Origin: Actinopolyspora lacussalsi
GTDB taxonomy: Bacteria; Actinomycetota; Actinomycetes; Mycobacteriales; Pseudonocardiaceae
NCBI GenBank assembly: GCA_030803735.1
Contig: JAURUC010000001.1
Span: 4,848,501 to 4,912,500 of the forward strand
DNA length: 64,000 bases
Reading direction: 5' to 3'
This document shows, piece by piece, positions 1 through 12,038 of the stretch. The position numbers were made by a program, and so were the translations under genes. Within the stretch, counting starts at the first letter, position 1. Every line of letters starts with the position of its first letter. Under the pieces are notes generated by a model. That model saw only the letters and a list, made by a program, of their open reading frames with translations. It was not told the origin of the DNA and did no database searches.

Positions 1-701
1 GTGAAGTCACCAAGCCGATCGTGCTCGTAGTGCTCTCGGCTGTCATCGTCGGTGCGTACTTCTTGATTGCCACCCGCAATCTCAAGTTGGTACCTGGCAA
101 GGCTCAGTTCGCGGCGGAGTACATCTACGACTTCAGCAGGAACACGATCGCCAGGGATCAGATCGGGGCGCAGCACTTCCGCCCCTTCATCGGGCTGATC
201 TTCGGGCTGTTCACCTTCATCCTGGTGAACAACCTGTTCGGGATCATTCCGCTGATCCAGTACCCCACGATGGCCAAGATCGGTTTCCCGATCGCACTGT
301 TCCTCATGGTCTACGTCGTTATCCACACCGTGGGATTCCGGCGGCACGGCTTCCTGGGGTACTTCAAGCATGTGATGTTCCCCCCGGGGGTACCCAAGCC
401 GGTCTACGTTCTGCTGGCCCCCATCGAGTTCCTGCAGAAGTTCCTGTTTCAGCCGGCGGCGCTGGCCATCCGAGTCTTCGCGGCCATGTTCGCCGGACAC
501 CTCATTCTGCTGGTGTTCACCCTCGGTGGGCAGTTCCTGCTGCTCGAGGGGAGTGCGCTGCTCAAGCCGGTTTCCATCGTCAGCTTCGCCTTCGCGATCC
601 TTCTGACCTTCGCCGAGGCCTTGATTCAGGTCTTGCAGGCGTACATTTTCGCGGTGCTCACCGCCAACTTCATCGGTGCCGCACTCGCGCAAGACCACTG
701 A
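1..701 (+). CDS. atpB: F0F1 ATP synthase subunit a, 5' truncated by window edge
   Basis: This is the membrane F0 subunit a, which with the c ring forms the proton path. The reading frame is open to the first base of the window (first full codon at 3), so the true start and roughly the first 30 residues lie outside. Several hydrophobic membrane segments are visible. The essential stator arginine lies in the motif LAIRVFAAMFAGH in the conserved late transmembrane helix. It is the first visible gene of the atp operon, 60 bp before atpE. An upstream atpI cannot be seen. Confidence 0.95.
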   Translation, partial: EVTKPIVLVVLSAVIVGAYFLIATRNLKLVPGKAQFAAEYIYDFSRNTIARDQIGAQHFRPFIGLIFGLFTFILVNNLFGIIPLIQYPTMAKIGFPIALFLMVYVVIHTVGFRRHGFLGYFKHVMFPPGVPKPVYVLLAPIEFLQKFLFQPAALAIRVFAAMFAGHLILLVFTLGGQFLLLEGSALLKPVSIVSFAFAILLTFAEALIQVLQAYIFAVLTANFIGAALAQDH

Positions 702-761
702 AGGACAGATCGAGACCTCACGATCCGCGAGTTATGCGGACCGAGTTGAAAGGTAGTAACA

Positions 762-1019
762 GTGAGTAACATCGTTCTTGCACAGGCTGCGGAGACCGCA
801 AGCAACATCAACCCTGGTCTGGCCGCCATCGGCTACGGCCTCGGTGCGATCGGTCCCGGTATCGGCGTTGGTCTGATCTGGTCGGCCGTTATCAACGGAA
901 CCGCTCGCCAGCCCGAGGCGCAGGGCCAGCTGATGGGTATCGCCTGGATCTCCTTCGTTCTGGTCGAGGTGCTGGCGCTGATCGGTCTGGTCATCTACTT
1001 CATCGCTTCCGCCGCCTGA
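762..1019 (+). CDS. atpE: F0F1 ATP synthase subunit c
   Basis: This 85-aa proteolipid forms the rotor ring of F0. It has two transmembrane helices: a glycine-rich first helix (GLGAIGPGIGVG) and a second helix holding the proton-binding carboxylate Glu69 in SFVLVEVLALIG. The polar loop RQPEAQG between them matches the family. The GTG start at 762 is preceded by an AAAGG ribosome-binding site. No Na+-binding signature is evident, so proton coupling is inferred. In mycobacteria this subunit is the bedaquiline target. Confidence 0.97.
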   Translation: MSNIVLAQAAETASNINPGLAAIGYGLGAIGPGIGVGLIWSAVINGTARQPEAQGQLMGIAWISFVLVEVLALIGLVIYFIASAA

Positions 1020-1052
1020 GTCTGACAGCTTGACGGGTTGGGAGAAGTCCTG

Positions 1053-1607
1053 ATGGAGAACAAGATGGTGCTGGCAGCGGAGGGCCACAATCCGATTCTG
1101 CCCGCCCCGGCCGAGATAATCGTCGGTTTCGTCGCGTTCGCCGCCCTCCTCTTCGTGCTCTACAGGTACGCCGTTCCACGCTTCGAGAAGGTCTACCAGG
1201 AGCGCAGCGAGCGGATCGAGGGTGGCATCGCCCGTGCCGAGGAGGCGCAGGCCGAGGCACAGCGCACCCTGGAGCAGTACAAGGCACAGCTCGCCGAGGC
1301 ACGCGCGGAGGCCGCCAGGATTCGCGACGACGCCCGTGCCGAGGGGCAGCAGATCCTGGACGAGATGCGTTCGCAGGCTCAGGAGGAGAGCGACCGCATC
1401 ATCAGCCAGGGGCAGGCACAGCTCGCCGCGCAGCGTTCGCAGGTCATCGCGGAGCTGCGTGAGGATCTCGGCAGGCAGGCCGTTGATCTGGCGAGCAAGG
1501 TCGTCGGTGAATCCCTCGAGGACGAGGCCCGGCGGCGCGGCACGGTGGACCGGTTCCTGGACGAGCTGGACGCCGCTTCCGCCCCGTCGACATCGGCCAA
1601 CAGCTGA
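1053..1607 (+). CDS. atpF: F0F1 ATP synthase subunit b
   Basis: This is the peripheral-stalk subunit b, about 184 aa. One N-terminal membrane helix (about residues 20-42) is followed by a long, charged, alanine-rich coiled coil, the usual b-subunit plan. ATG 1053 is chosen because GGAGAAG lies at the right distance upstream. An in-frame TTG at 1038 would add five residues but lacks a ribosome-binding site. b and delta are separate genes here, unlike the b-delta fusion of mycobacteria. It lies in the operon between atpE and atpH. Confidence 0.95.
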   Translation: MENKMVLAAEGHNPILPAPAEIIVGFVAFAALLFVLYRYAVPRFEKVYQERSERIEGGIARAEEAQAEAQRTLEQYKAQLAEARAEAARIRDDARAEGQQILDEMRSQAQEESDRIISQGQAQLAAQRSQVIAELREDLGRQAVDLASKVVGESLEDEARRRGTVDRFLDELDAASAPSTSANS

Positions 1608-1678
1608 ACGGTTCCGACCGTTCGGTCGAAGGTCGAAGGGACGTAAGTGATGGGCCCAGGAGAGAAAGGCGTGCAGAG

Positions 1679-2509
1679 TTGAGCACCCTCGTGAACGCCG
1701 CGAGTCGCGATGCCCTGGCAGCCAGCGAGCTGCAGCTGTTGCAGGCCACTGACGGGGCAGGACCCGCGGAGATCACCGGGCTCGCCGAGGAGTTGTTCGG
1801 GGTCGCCGCGCTACTGCGCGGCGAGTCCGCCCTGCGGCGTGCTCTTGCCGATGCCGCCACCCCCGCTGAGTCCAGGCAAGGTTTGGTCCGCGAACTGCTG
1901 ACCGATCACCTCGGTGCACGGGCGCTGCCGGTGGTCACCGAGGCGGTGGGAGTTCGCTGGTCGTACCCCGGTGACCTGGTGCACGGTCTCGAACGGCTCG
2001 CCCGTGTCGCGCTGCTGGTGCAGGCCGAGCGTGCGGGCAGGCTCGACGCGGTCGAGGACGAGCTGTTCCGGCTGGGCCGCATCATCGGCGGTCAACCCGA
2101 GCTGGAACGGTTGTTGTCGGACCCCGCGGCCGATGCCACCGGTAAGGGAGCCGTCATCCAACAGCTGGTCGGCGGCAGGGTCGAGGACGTGACCGAGCGA
2201 CTGGTTCGGCAGTTGGTCGAGCAGTCGTCGGGGCAGCACCTCAGCGAAGGGCTGGAGGAGCTGGCCGAGCTTTCCGCCAAGCGGCGGGAACGTTCGGTCG
2301 CCCACGTTCGCTCGGCGATTCCGCTCAGCGACGAGCAGCAGCAGCGATTGGCCAGTACCCTGCAGCGCATATACGCGCGGCCGATTGCGGTACACCTGGA
2401 AGTGGACCCGCAAATCGGTGGTGGGCTGGTCATCCGGGTCGGTGAGGAAGTCATCGACGGCAGCACGTCCGGACGGCTGCAGGCACTGCGGCGCGACCTC
2501 TCCGACTGA
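1679..2509 (+). CDS. atpH: F0F1 ATP synthase subunit delta
   Basis: This is the F1 delta subunit (276 aa) that joins the peripheral stalk to the top of F1. The C-terminal section carries the family motif around [19 protein letters not shown]. It is longer than the roughly 180-aa enterobacterial protein, as in other actinobacteria. The TTG at 1679 follows AGGAGAGAAAGG. An in-frame GTG at 1691 is an alternative start. It sits 71 bp after atpF and 78 bp before atpA. Confidence 0.93.
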   Translation: MSTLVNAASRDALAASELQLLQATDGAGPAEITGLAEELFGVAALLRGESALRRALADAATPAESRQGLVRELLTDHLGARALPVVTEAVGVRWSYPGDLVHGLERLARVALLVQAERAGRLDAVEDELFRLGRIIGGQPELERLLSDPAADATGKGAVIQQLVGGRVEDVTERLVRQLVEQSSGQHLSEGLEELAELSAKRRERSVAHVRSAIPLSDEQQQRLASTLQRIYARPIAVHLEVDPQIGGGLVIRVGEEVIDGSTSGRLQALRRDLSD

Positions 2510-2587
2510 CGGACGGCATACCCGAGCCCGTCGTCGGAAGGGGCCGGACCCCCTTTCCACAGAACGAAGCGAGAGCAGGAACGAGAC

Positions 2588-4240
<1,653 letters not shown>

Positions 4241-4250
4241 CCGGGTAGCT

Positions 4251-6606
<2,356 letters not shown>

Positions 6607-6636
6607 TCGGGTAGTCACCCGTTGCTTCGACGGATC

Positions 6637-6663
6637 GCGGGTGTCGGGACTCCCGGCACCCGC
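6637..6663 (+). terminator. GC-rich hairpin between atpD and atpC
   Basis: GCGGGTG pairs with CACCCGC and the inner CGGGA with TCCCG, joined by one wobble position, giving about a 13-bp stem with a very small loop. It sits 30 bp after the atpD stop and inside the operon. It may partly terminate or protect the mRNA and so lower atpC output. There is no T-tract, as is usual in high-GC genomes. Confidence 0.5.
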
Positions 6664-6761
6664 GCCGTGTTCGGGACGGTTCGAACCACGGTGATGCCGC
6701 TGTTCGGGCGTGCCCGATCCATCGGATAGACTACGACGACACACCGACGAAGGAGACACGC

Positions 6762-7127
6762 GTGGCCGAGATGTCCGTCGAGCTGGTCGCCGTGGAGCGC
6801 CGACTCTGGTCCGGTACCGCGACCAGCGTGGTTGCTCAGACGACCGAAGGTGTAATCGGCATCCTGCCCGGACACGAGCCGATGCTCGGTCAGTTGGTCG
6901 AAGGGGGAGTCGTGAAGATCACGACCCCCGATCACGAGACCGTCACCGCCGCGGTGCACGGTGGTTTCCTCTCGACCTCGAACGGCGTCGTCAGCGTTCT
7001 CGCGGAGTCGGCGGAGCTGGCTCAGGAGATCGACGTGGCCGCCGCACGGCGTGATGCCGAGGGCGATGATGAACAGGCCAGGGTGCGGGCCAGGTCACGG
7101 CTGCGAGTGGCGGGCTACTCCGTCTGA
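6762..7127 (+). CDS. atpC: F0F1 ATP synthase subunit epsilon
   Basis: This 121-aa subunit is the regulatory part of the rotor. The N-terminal beta-sandwich carries the family pattern [17 protein letters not shown] and a [16 protein letters not shown] strand. The C-terminal helix is short (actinobacterial type), so the inhibitory extended form may differ from that of E. coli. The GTG start at 6762 follows GAAGGAGA. The next gene (DUF2550) starts 12 bp after its stop, as in mycobacteria. Confidence 0.95.
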   Translation: MAEMSVELVAVERRLWSGTATSVVAQTTEGVIGILPGHEPMLGQLVEGGVVKITTPDHETVTAAVHGGFLSTSNGVVSVLAESAELAQEIDVAAARRDAEGDDEQARVRARSRLRVAGYSV

Positions 7128-7139
7128 CGGCCACGACGA

Positions 7140-7595
7140 ATGAGCCCCTCGATCCTGCTGCTTGCCCTCGTGCTCGGCTCGGCGGTTGTCGTCGTGCTGG
7201 CCGTGCTCGGCGGTCTGCTGCTGGCGCGTCGGCGGTTGGGCAAGCTCAAGGCGGGGGGCATCGAGGTCGCACTGCGGGTCCACCGCGGTGAACCCGGTCG
7301 GGGCTGGCATCTGGGGGTCGCGCACTACCACGGCGAGGAGTTCGCCTGGTATCGCGCGTTGAGTTTGCGTTCCGGCCCCGACTGGGCACTCAACCGAGGC
7401 GACATGGAGATCGCCGCTCGGCGCAGCCCCAGTACCGCCGAGACCTACACCATGCCCGCCGGATCGCTGGTGGTACACCTGAGCCGACCCGGCGACGACA
7501 TCGAGATCGCGATGGGCAACGACGCGTTGACGGGTTTTCTCTCCTGGATGGAATCGGCGCCGCCCAGCAGTGTCGCCCCCTGGGCCGGGCACTGA
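7140..7595 (+). CDS. DUF2550 family membrane protein
   Basis: This 151-aa protein has one N-terminal transmembrane helix (about residues 4-28, ending in LLARRRLGKLKAGG). A soluble domain follows with the DUF2550 features ALRVHRG, the GRGWHLGVAHYHG segment and RRSPSTAET. The family follows atpC in most actinobacteria, including M. tuberculosis Rv1312, and its function is unknown. The 12-bp spacing says it belongs to the atp transcript. A role tied to ATP synthase is only suggested by position. Confidence 0.88.
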   Translation: MSPSILLLALVLGSAVVVVLAVLGGLLLARRRLGKLKAGGIEVALRVHRGEPGRGWHLGVAHYHGEEFAWYRALSLRSGPDWALNRGDMEIAARRSPSTAETYTMPAGSLVVHLSRPGDDIEIAMGNDALTGFLSWMESAPPSSVAPWAGH

Positions 7596-7597
7596 GG

Positions 7598-7687
7598 TTT
7601 TCCGGTCGGATCGCGTAGGGGCTCGGGTGGTGACCTCTCGCGCGGCTCTCGCCCAGCGGCGCGGCGATTTCGCGAGAAATTGACGCC
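7598..7687 (+). repeat. Degenerate intergenic repeat copy with TTTCGCGA palindrome
   Basis: Directly after the DUF2550 stop comes GTTTTCCGGTCGG, a word also found right after the stops at 11552 and 13042. A degenerate piece of the dispersed repeat follows (CTCTCGCGCGGCTCTCGCC), then the 16-bp palindrome-like GATTTCGCGAGAAATT at 7666-7681. No gene is seen between 7596 and 7771. Confidence 0.55.
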
Positions 7688-7771
7688 CACCCCGCCGTGC
7701 CGTCCCAGCGGGGCGGAAACTTCCGGGGAATTCCGTGGTGGACTTCGAGACGCATTGCTTAGCATGGCGGA

Positions 7772-8245
7772 GTGCGAATCGAAATCTGTCGCTACGATCA
7801 CCCCGACGCGGGTGAACTCGTCCGTCAGGTGCAGCAGGAGTACGTCCACCGCTACGGTGGGCCCGACAGCACGCCGCTGCTGCCCGAGGACTTCCTGCCG
7901 CCGCGTGGACTGTTCCTGATCGGCTACCGCTCCGAGCTTCCGGTGGCGATCGGTGGCTGGCGTTCGCAGGACTCCGACGTCGACGGATTCGAGGACGGCG
8001 ACGCCGAGATGAAGCGGATGTACGTGGTTCCGGAAGCACGTGGCTCCGGCCTCGCGCGGGCGGTTCTCGCCGAGCTGGAGGACACCGCCGCACGGGCCGG
8101 CCGGAAGCGTATGGTCCTGGAGACCGGGCTGCAGCAGCCCGAGGCGATCGGTCTGTACGAGTCGTCCGGTTATCACGAGACAGCCAAGTTCGGGGTGTAC
8201 CGCGACGAGCCCGACAGCAGATGCTTCGCCAAGGAACTCAACTAG
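7772..8245 (+). CDS. GNAT family N-acetyltransferase
   Basis: This 157-aa single-domain acetyltransferase should move an acetyl group from acetyl-CoA to an unknown amine. The acetyl-CoA loop is seen in EMKRMYVVPEARGSGLARAV (an R/Q-x-x-G-x-G/A form). It is followed by the RMVLETGLQQPEAIGLYES segment and a GYHE turn, as expected for the C-terminal half of the fold. The GTG at 7772 has only a weak GGCGGA site upstream. The gene stands alone between repeat-bearing gaps, and its substrate is unknown. Confidence 0.85.
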   Translation: MRIEICRYDHPDAGELVRQVQQEYVHRYGGPDSTPLLPEDFLPPRGLFLIGYRSELPVAIGGWRSQDSDVDGFEDGDAEMKRMYVVPEARGSGLARAVLAELEDTAARAGRKRMVLETGLQQPEAIGLYESSGYHETAKFGVYRDEPDSRCFAKELN

Positions 8246-8436
8246 ACCTTGGAAAGGTGTTCTGGCGCGGTGGCCGGGTAGCCGTCACGTGAGTCGGCGC
8301 CTTGCCGCGTTGGGCCGCTCTCGAGTAGCGACCTACGCGGCGAGCGGCCCGGCCTCGCGATGCATCCGACTCACGCACCGGGGGCATCCCCGCTGCGATC
8401 CACACGGTCGCGTCCCGACTGCGGTCCCGGCGCGGC

Positions 8437-8600
8437 GATTTCGCGAGAAATCGACGCCGCCCCGAGGTCGGGTGGTGGAACCTCTCGCACGGCTCTCGCT
8501 GCGGGAGGCCCGACCTCGGGTAGCGACCTGCACAACGTCGGGCCTTCCTCACGAGAGCCGCACGCGAGAACCCGCGGCGGTGCGAGCTGCGGGTTTGGTG
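8437..8600 (+). repeat. 16-bp palindrome followed by dispersed 130-bp hairpin repeat
   Basis: GATTTCGCGAGAAATC lies at 8437-8452. A full copy of the dispersed element follows at about 8471-8600. It begins TGGAACCTCTCGCACGGC, and its arms GGGAGGCCCGAC and GTCGGGCCTTCC can pair. A more decayed piece (CTCTCGAGTAGCGACCTACG) lies at 8318-8338. No coding gene is credible in 8246-8699. Confidence 0.7.
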
Positions 8601-8699
8601 GGAAATCGGCGCTGGGAGCGCCGATTGATGGATCTGCCTTCACCGCGATACCGACGGCGGGAAGTCGATCCACCTGAGGGAAGTCGAACCGGCTTCGGG

Positions 8700-9284
8700 T
8701 CATGACTCCTGTTCCGCGTTGCCACCGGGACGCCACAGGACGTCGCCCGCCGGGTTCGCCACGCGGGCGAGAATGAACAGCAGGTCGGAGAGCCGGTTGA
8801 GATACTTGGCCGGTGCCTCGTTGGTGTCCTCCGCATGGGCGTCGAGCAGCCGCCAGGCCGAACGCTCGGCCCGCCGAGCCACACAACGGGCCTGGTGCAG
8901 CAGCGCACCACCGGGAGTGCCCCCGGGGAGTATGAACGACTCCAGCTTGCCCAGCCGCTCGTTGTACTCGTCACACCAGCTCTCCAGCCGCGACACGTAG
9001 CTCGGCTGTACTCGCAGCGGTGGATACTTCGGTTCCGCCAGTACTGGGGTGGCCAGATCCGCCCCCACGTCGAACAGGTCGTTCTGCACCGCACGCAGCA
9101 CGTCGTGTACGTCAGCGTCGAAGGTGGCGGTGGCCAGGGCGACACCGAGCACGGAGTTGGTCTCGTCCACGTCCGCGTAGGCTTCCAGCCGCGGATCGGT
9201 CTTCGACACCTCGGAGTTGTCCGAGAGCCGGGTGGTACCCGAGTCGCCGGTACGCGTGTAGATCTTGGTCAAGTGCACGCTCAT
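8700..9284 (-). CDS. pduO: Cob(I)alamin adenosyltransferase, PduO type
   Basis: This 194-aa enzyme transfers the adenosyl group of ATP to cob(I)alamin or a corrinoid precursor, making the cofactor of enzymes such as methylmalonyl-CoA mutase. The N-terminal ATP motif [11 protein letters not shown], the helix motif [13 protein letters not shown] and the tail [12 protein letters not shown] are all present. The ATG at 9284 is chosen because the extension upstream enters the divergent murA side without homology. It is divergent from murA, as in M. tuberculosis (Rv1314c/Rv1315). A methylmalonyl-CoA epimerase at 28.2 kb fits the same pathway. Confidence 0.92.
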   Translation of the reverse strand: MSVHLTKIYTRTGDSGTTRLSDNSEVSKTDPRLEAYADVDETNSVLGVALATATFDADVHDVLRAVQNDLFDVGADLATPVLAEPKYPPLRVQPSYVSRLESWCDEYNERLGKLESFILPGGTPGGALLHQARCVARRAERSAWRLLDAHAEDTNEAPAKYLNRLSDLLFILARVANPAGDVLWRPGGNAEQES

Positions 9285-9417
9285 GCGTGCAAGCCTATGC
9301 TTCCTCGACCCTCGAACCGTTTCGGCGGCCGTTTCGGGGTATCGGTGGGCGCGTTGGTCCGATCGTTGTACCACCCACTCGGATATCAACCGCACCGCGG
9401 CCGTAACCTGGCTGTCC

Positions 9418-10674
9418 GTGAGTGAGCATTTCCGGGTAAACGGTGGCGCCCGTCTCGTCGGAGAGGTCGGCGTGGTCGGCGCCAAGAACAGCGTGCTGAA
9501 GCTGATGGCCGCTTCGCTGCTGGCCGAGGGAACGACGACCATCACGAACTGCCCGGAGATCCTGGACGTCCCGCTGATGGCCGATGTGCTGCGCAGCCTG
9601 GGGTGCTCGGTCAGCGTCGACGGTCCCACCACCACCATCACCACACCGCCCGATATCAGTCACGAAGCCGTTTCGGTTCACATGAGCAGGTTGCGTGCCT
9701 CGGTGTGCGTACTCGGGCCGCTCGTGGCTCGCTGCAGGCGCGCGGTGGTCACCCTGCCCGGTGGGGACGCGATCGGTTCCCGACCGTTGGACATGCACCA
9801 GAACGGGCTGCGGCAGCTGGGGGCTTCCAGTCACATCGAGCACGGTGCCGTGGTGGCCGAGGCCGACAATCTGCACGGTGCGCGGATATGGCTCGATTTC
9901 CCCAGCGTCGGTGCCACCGAGAACATTCTGATGGCCTCGGTACTCGCGGACGGCACCACCGTGATCGACAACGCGGCCCGCGAACCGGAGATCGTGGATC
10001 TGTGCGTGATGCTGCGGCAGATGGGCGCACGGATCGAGGGAGCGGGTACTTCCACGTTGACAGTGCACGGTGTGCCGAGGCTCGAACCGGTTCGCCACCA
10101 GGTCATCGGCGACCGCATCGTGGCGGCGACCTGGGCCTTCGCCGCCGCTGCCACCCGTGGCGACGTGACCGTGCACGGGGTGGATCCGAACAACGTGAAT
10201 CTCGTGCTGGAGAAGCTGCGCGGCGCGGGGGCCGAGGTCTCGTTCGAGGACGAGAGCTTTCGCGTGGCCATGGACCGGCGTCCCAGCGCGGTGGACTACG
10301 TCACGTTGCCGTTCCCCGGTTTTCCCACCGATCTGCAGCCAATGGCACTCGCCCTGTCGGCCGTGGCCGACGGTACATCCATGATCACCGAGAACCTCTT
10401 CGAATCCCGGTTCCGCTTCATCGAGGAACTGGTCCGAATGGGTGCCGATGCTCGTACCGACGGGCACCACGCCGTGGTGCGGGGGCAGGAACGGCTCTCC
10501 AGCGCTCCGGTGTGGGCCTCGGACATCCGGGCCGGAGTGGGGCTCGTTCTCGCGGGGCTGTGCGCCGAGGGAATCACCGAGGTCTGGGACGTCTTCCACA
10601 TCGATCGCGGTTATCCGGACTTCGTCAAGCAGCTGTGCGGGCTGGGGGCCGACATCGAGCGGGTGTCCGACTGA
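9418..10674 (+). CDS. murA: UDP-N-acetylglucosamine 1-carboxyvinyltransferase (MurA), Asp117 type
   Basis: MurA (418 aa) adds enolpyruvate from PEP to UDP-GlcNAc, the first committed step of peptidoglycan synthesis, in the cytoplasm. The N-terminal [18 protein letters not shown] holds the conserved Lys-Asn pair. The active-site loop reads [15 protein letters not shown], with Asp117 where most bacteria have the fosfomycin-reactive Cys. This is the same change as in M. tuberculosis MurA and predicts intrinsic fosfomycin resistance. The GTG at 9418 matches the family N-terminus; a longer frame upstream is noncoding. Confidence 0.96.
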   Translation: MSEHFRVNGGARLVGEVGVVGAKNSVLKLMAASLLAEGTTTITNCPEILDVPLMADVLRSLGCSVSVDGPTTTITTPPDISHEAVSVHMSRLRASVCVLGPLVARCRRAVVTLPGGDAIGSRPLDMHQNGLRQLGASSHIEHGAVVAEADNLHGARIWLDFPSVGATENILMASVLADGTTVIDNAAREPEIVDLCVMLRQMGARIEGAGTSTLTVHGVPRLEPVRHQVIGDRIVAATWAFAAAATRGDVTVHGVDPNNVNLVLEKLRGAGAEVSFEDESFRVAMDRRPSAVDYVTLPFPGFPTDLQPMALALSAVADGTSMITENLFESRFRFIEELVRMGADARTDGHHAVVRGQERLSSAPVWASDIRAGVGLVLAGLCAEGITEVWDVFHIDRGYPDFVKQLCGLGADIERVSD

Positions 10675-10810
10675 CAGGAGCCCCGAGCGTCGAAGTTCAG
10701 CCCGTTCCGGCGGAACCTCCGGCGAGCTACCCGAGGTCAGGCACGGACGTCGAATTGTGCTCGGCACCCCGACGGTGCCGTTTCGCCGGGGAACTACACA
10801 CTTGCGTGTG

Positions 10811-10845
10811 GTTACATTTGGTGTTCGTTCAGTTACCTTGGGTGT
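10811..10845 (+). promoter_or_regulatory. Pair of direct repeats upstream of the 10902 gene
   Basis: GTTACATTTGGTGT (10811-10824) and GTTACCTTGGGTGT (10832-10845) match at 12 of 14 positions and start 21 bp apart, so they lie on one face of the helix. They sit in a locally AT-richer stretch 57-91 bp before the start at 10902. They may be activator or sigma-factor contacts. Position and spacing are seen; the function is inferred. Confidence 0.35.
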
Positions 10846-10901
10846 GCTGTCGATGATCTTGGCGTGGTTGTCGTCGGCATTGCAGGGGAGTTCACGCGGC
10901 C

Positions 10902-11273
10902 ATGGAAGACGAAGTGCAGAGTCCTCGACACGATCTCGACCATCCGAACGCGATCCGGCTGACACAGTCGGAGTGCCCGCATCCGCGGGAGCGGCTGCGC
11001 TGGCTCGGTGATTTCACCGGACCGTTCGAGCAGTGGCTGGTCCAGATCGACTGTCTGCGGTGCGGTGGTTCATGGGATCACAACTCCCGGGACAGCGATG
11101 CTCCCTGGGAGCAGGTGACCCAGATGCTGGATGAAGGCAGGTTCAGCAAGCTGTGTTCACGTATCGGTCCGGTACCCGGCGAGACCCGTGCGGCCGCTGC
11201 CGTGACCGCGCGCAACTCGGAGATTCTGCACGATCTCAAGAGCATGGGTGCGATGAAGTTCCCGATCGACTGA
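10902..11273 (+). CDS. Hypothetical protein with Cys motif, paired with DUF397 gene
   Basis: I do not recognise a family for this 123-aa soluble protein. It has a Cys at about residue 25 and a C-x-x-C in IDCLRCGGSWDH, which could bind a metal. The C-terminal helix (ARNSEILHDLKSMGAMKF) is probably ordered. The ATG at 10902 has a distant GGGGAG upstream; a GTG at 10914 is an alternative. It precedes a DUF397 gene by 75 bp, in the place where an XRE regulator normally sits. Codon use is typical of the genome. Confidence 0.7.
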   Translation: MEDEVQSPRHDLDHPNAIRLTQSECPHPRERLRWLGDFTGPFEQWLVQIDCLRCGGSWDHNSRDSDAPWEQVTQMLDEGRFSKLCSRIGPVPGETRAAAAVTARNSEILHDLKSMGAMKFPID

Positions 11274-11348
11274 AGGCGCGGCTCGCTGCAGACCGTGTTC
11301 CGTGAGCGTCTCGGGCTCTCGGGCCGCAGGATCCGATGAGGAGCTGAT

Positions 11349-11552
11349 ATGGGCTTCGACTGGTCGCAGGCGACCTTCCGCAAGGCGGAAGCCTCCAGCA
11401 TCGAGGGCACCGAGTGCGTCGAAGTGGCGCGACTCGGTGATACCTACGGCATAAGGAACTCACGGGATCCCGACGGGCCGGTACTCGAGTTCACCGGGGC
11501 GGAGATGGCGGCGTTCGCTTCCGGGATCAGAAACGGTGAGTTCGGAGTCTGA
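11349..11552 (+). CDS. DUF397 domain-containing protein
   Basis: This 67-aa protein shows the DUF397 pattern: W-x-x-A-T-F-R-K, then ECVEVARLGDTYGIRNSRDP and a closing GAEMAAFASGIRNGEF. DUF397 proteins usually pair with XRE/DUF5753 regulators in actinobacteria, for example in WhiJ/BldB-like modules. Here no such regulator is adjacent; the upstream partner is the 123-aa Cys protein. The ATG at 11349 follows GATGAGGAGC. Confidence 0.88.
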   Translation: MGFDWSQATFRKAEASSIEGTECVEVARLGDTYGIRNSRDPDGPVLEFTGAEMAAFASGIRNGEFGV

Positions 11553-11715
11553 TCGAAGTTTTCCGGTCGGGTTGTCGAGCTACTCGCTTGGCGGAACCTC
11601 CCGCCGGCTCTCGCCCCGGGAGGCCCGACCTCGGGTAGCGACCTGCACAACGTCGGGCCTTCCTCGCGAGAGCGCGACGTGGAAGAACCCGCGGGTCGGT
11701 ACTGCAGGGGCTTCT
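11553..11715 (+). repeat. Dispersed 130-bp hairpin repeat, forward copy
   Basis: It starts inside the stop codon region with GATCGAAGTTTTCCGGTCGG, then GCGGAACCTCCCGCCGGC. The arms GGGAGGCCCGAC and GTCGGGCCTTCC flank GTAGCGACCTGCACAA. The rest of the gap to the Rieske gene (11716-12038) shows no credible gene or other structure. Confidence 0.7.
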
Positions 11716-12038
11716 CCGGCGTTTCCAGCGCCGGGAAGGCCCATGCGGAGCAGCCCATACGACAGGGGAACGTCACCGCGGGACTCTTCCGTTGTGCCCG
11801 GTACGCCGTTACTTCAGGGGCGGTCCCGTCCGTGCTCGGACGTGCCGAAACCGCCCAGGAAGACCACCGTTGCCGCGGATGTCATGCCACACCCCGCCGC
11901 ATTCGTCTCGTGTCACCGGGACGGCGGTACCGCTCGACGAGAGCGGGACGACCGCGCTCGACGGGCCACGGACGGAACGTATCGCGGACATGGGGTTCCG
12001 ACGTGCTTCCTGGTGAGCTCCCGAGGTGAAGACTTCGG

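Noticed and set aside
8371..9145. Minus-strand frames across the repeat region near 8.4-8.9 kb
   Set aside because: Similar peptide strings arise from every copy of the repeat, so they reflect repeat DNA, not proteins.
11679..12029. A 116-codon plus-strand frame between DUF397 and the Rieske gene
   Set aside because: It begins within the dispersed repeat, has several competing frames and no recognisable composition or ribosome-binding site.
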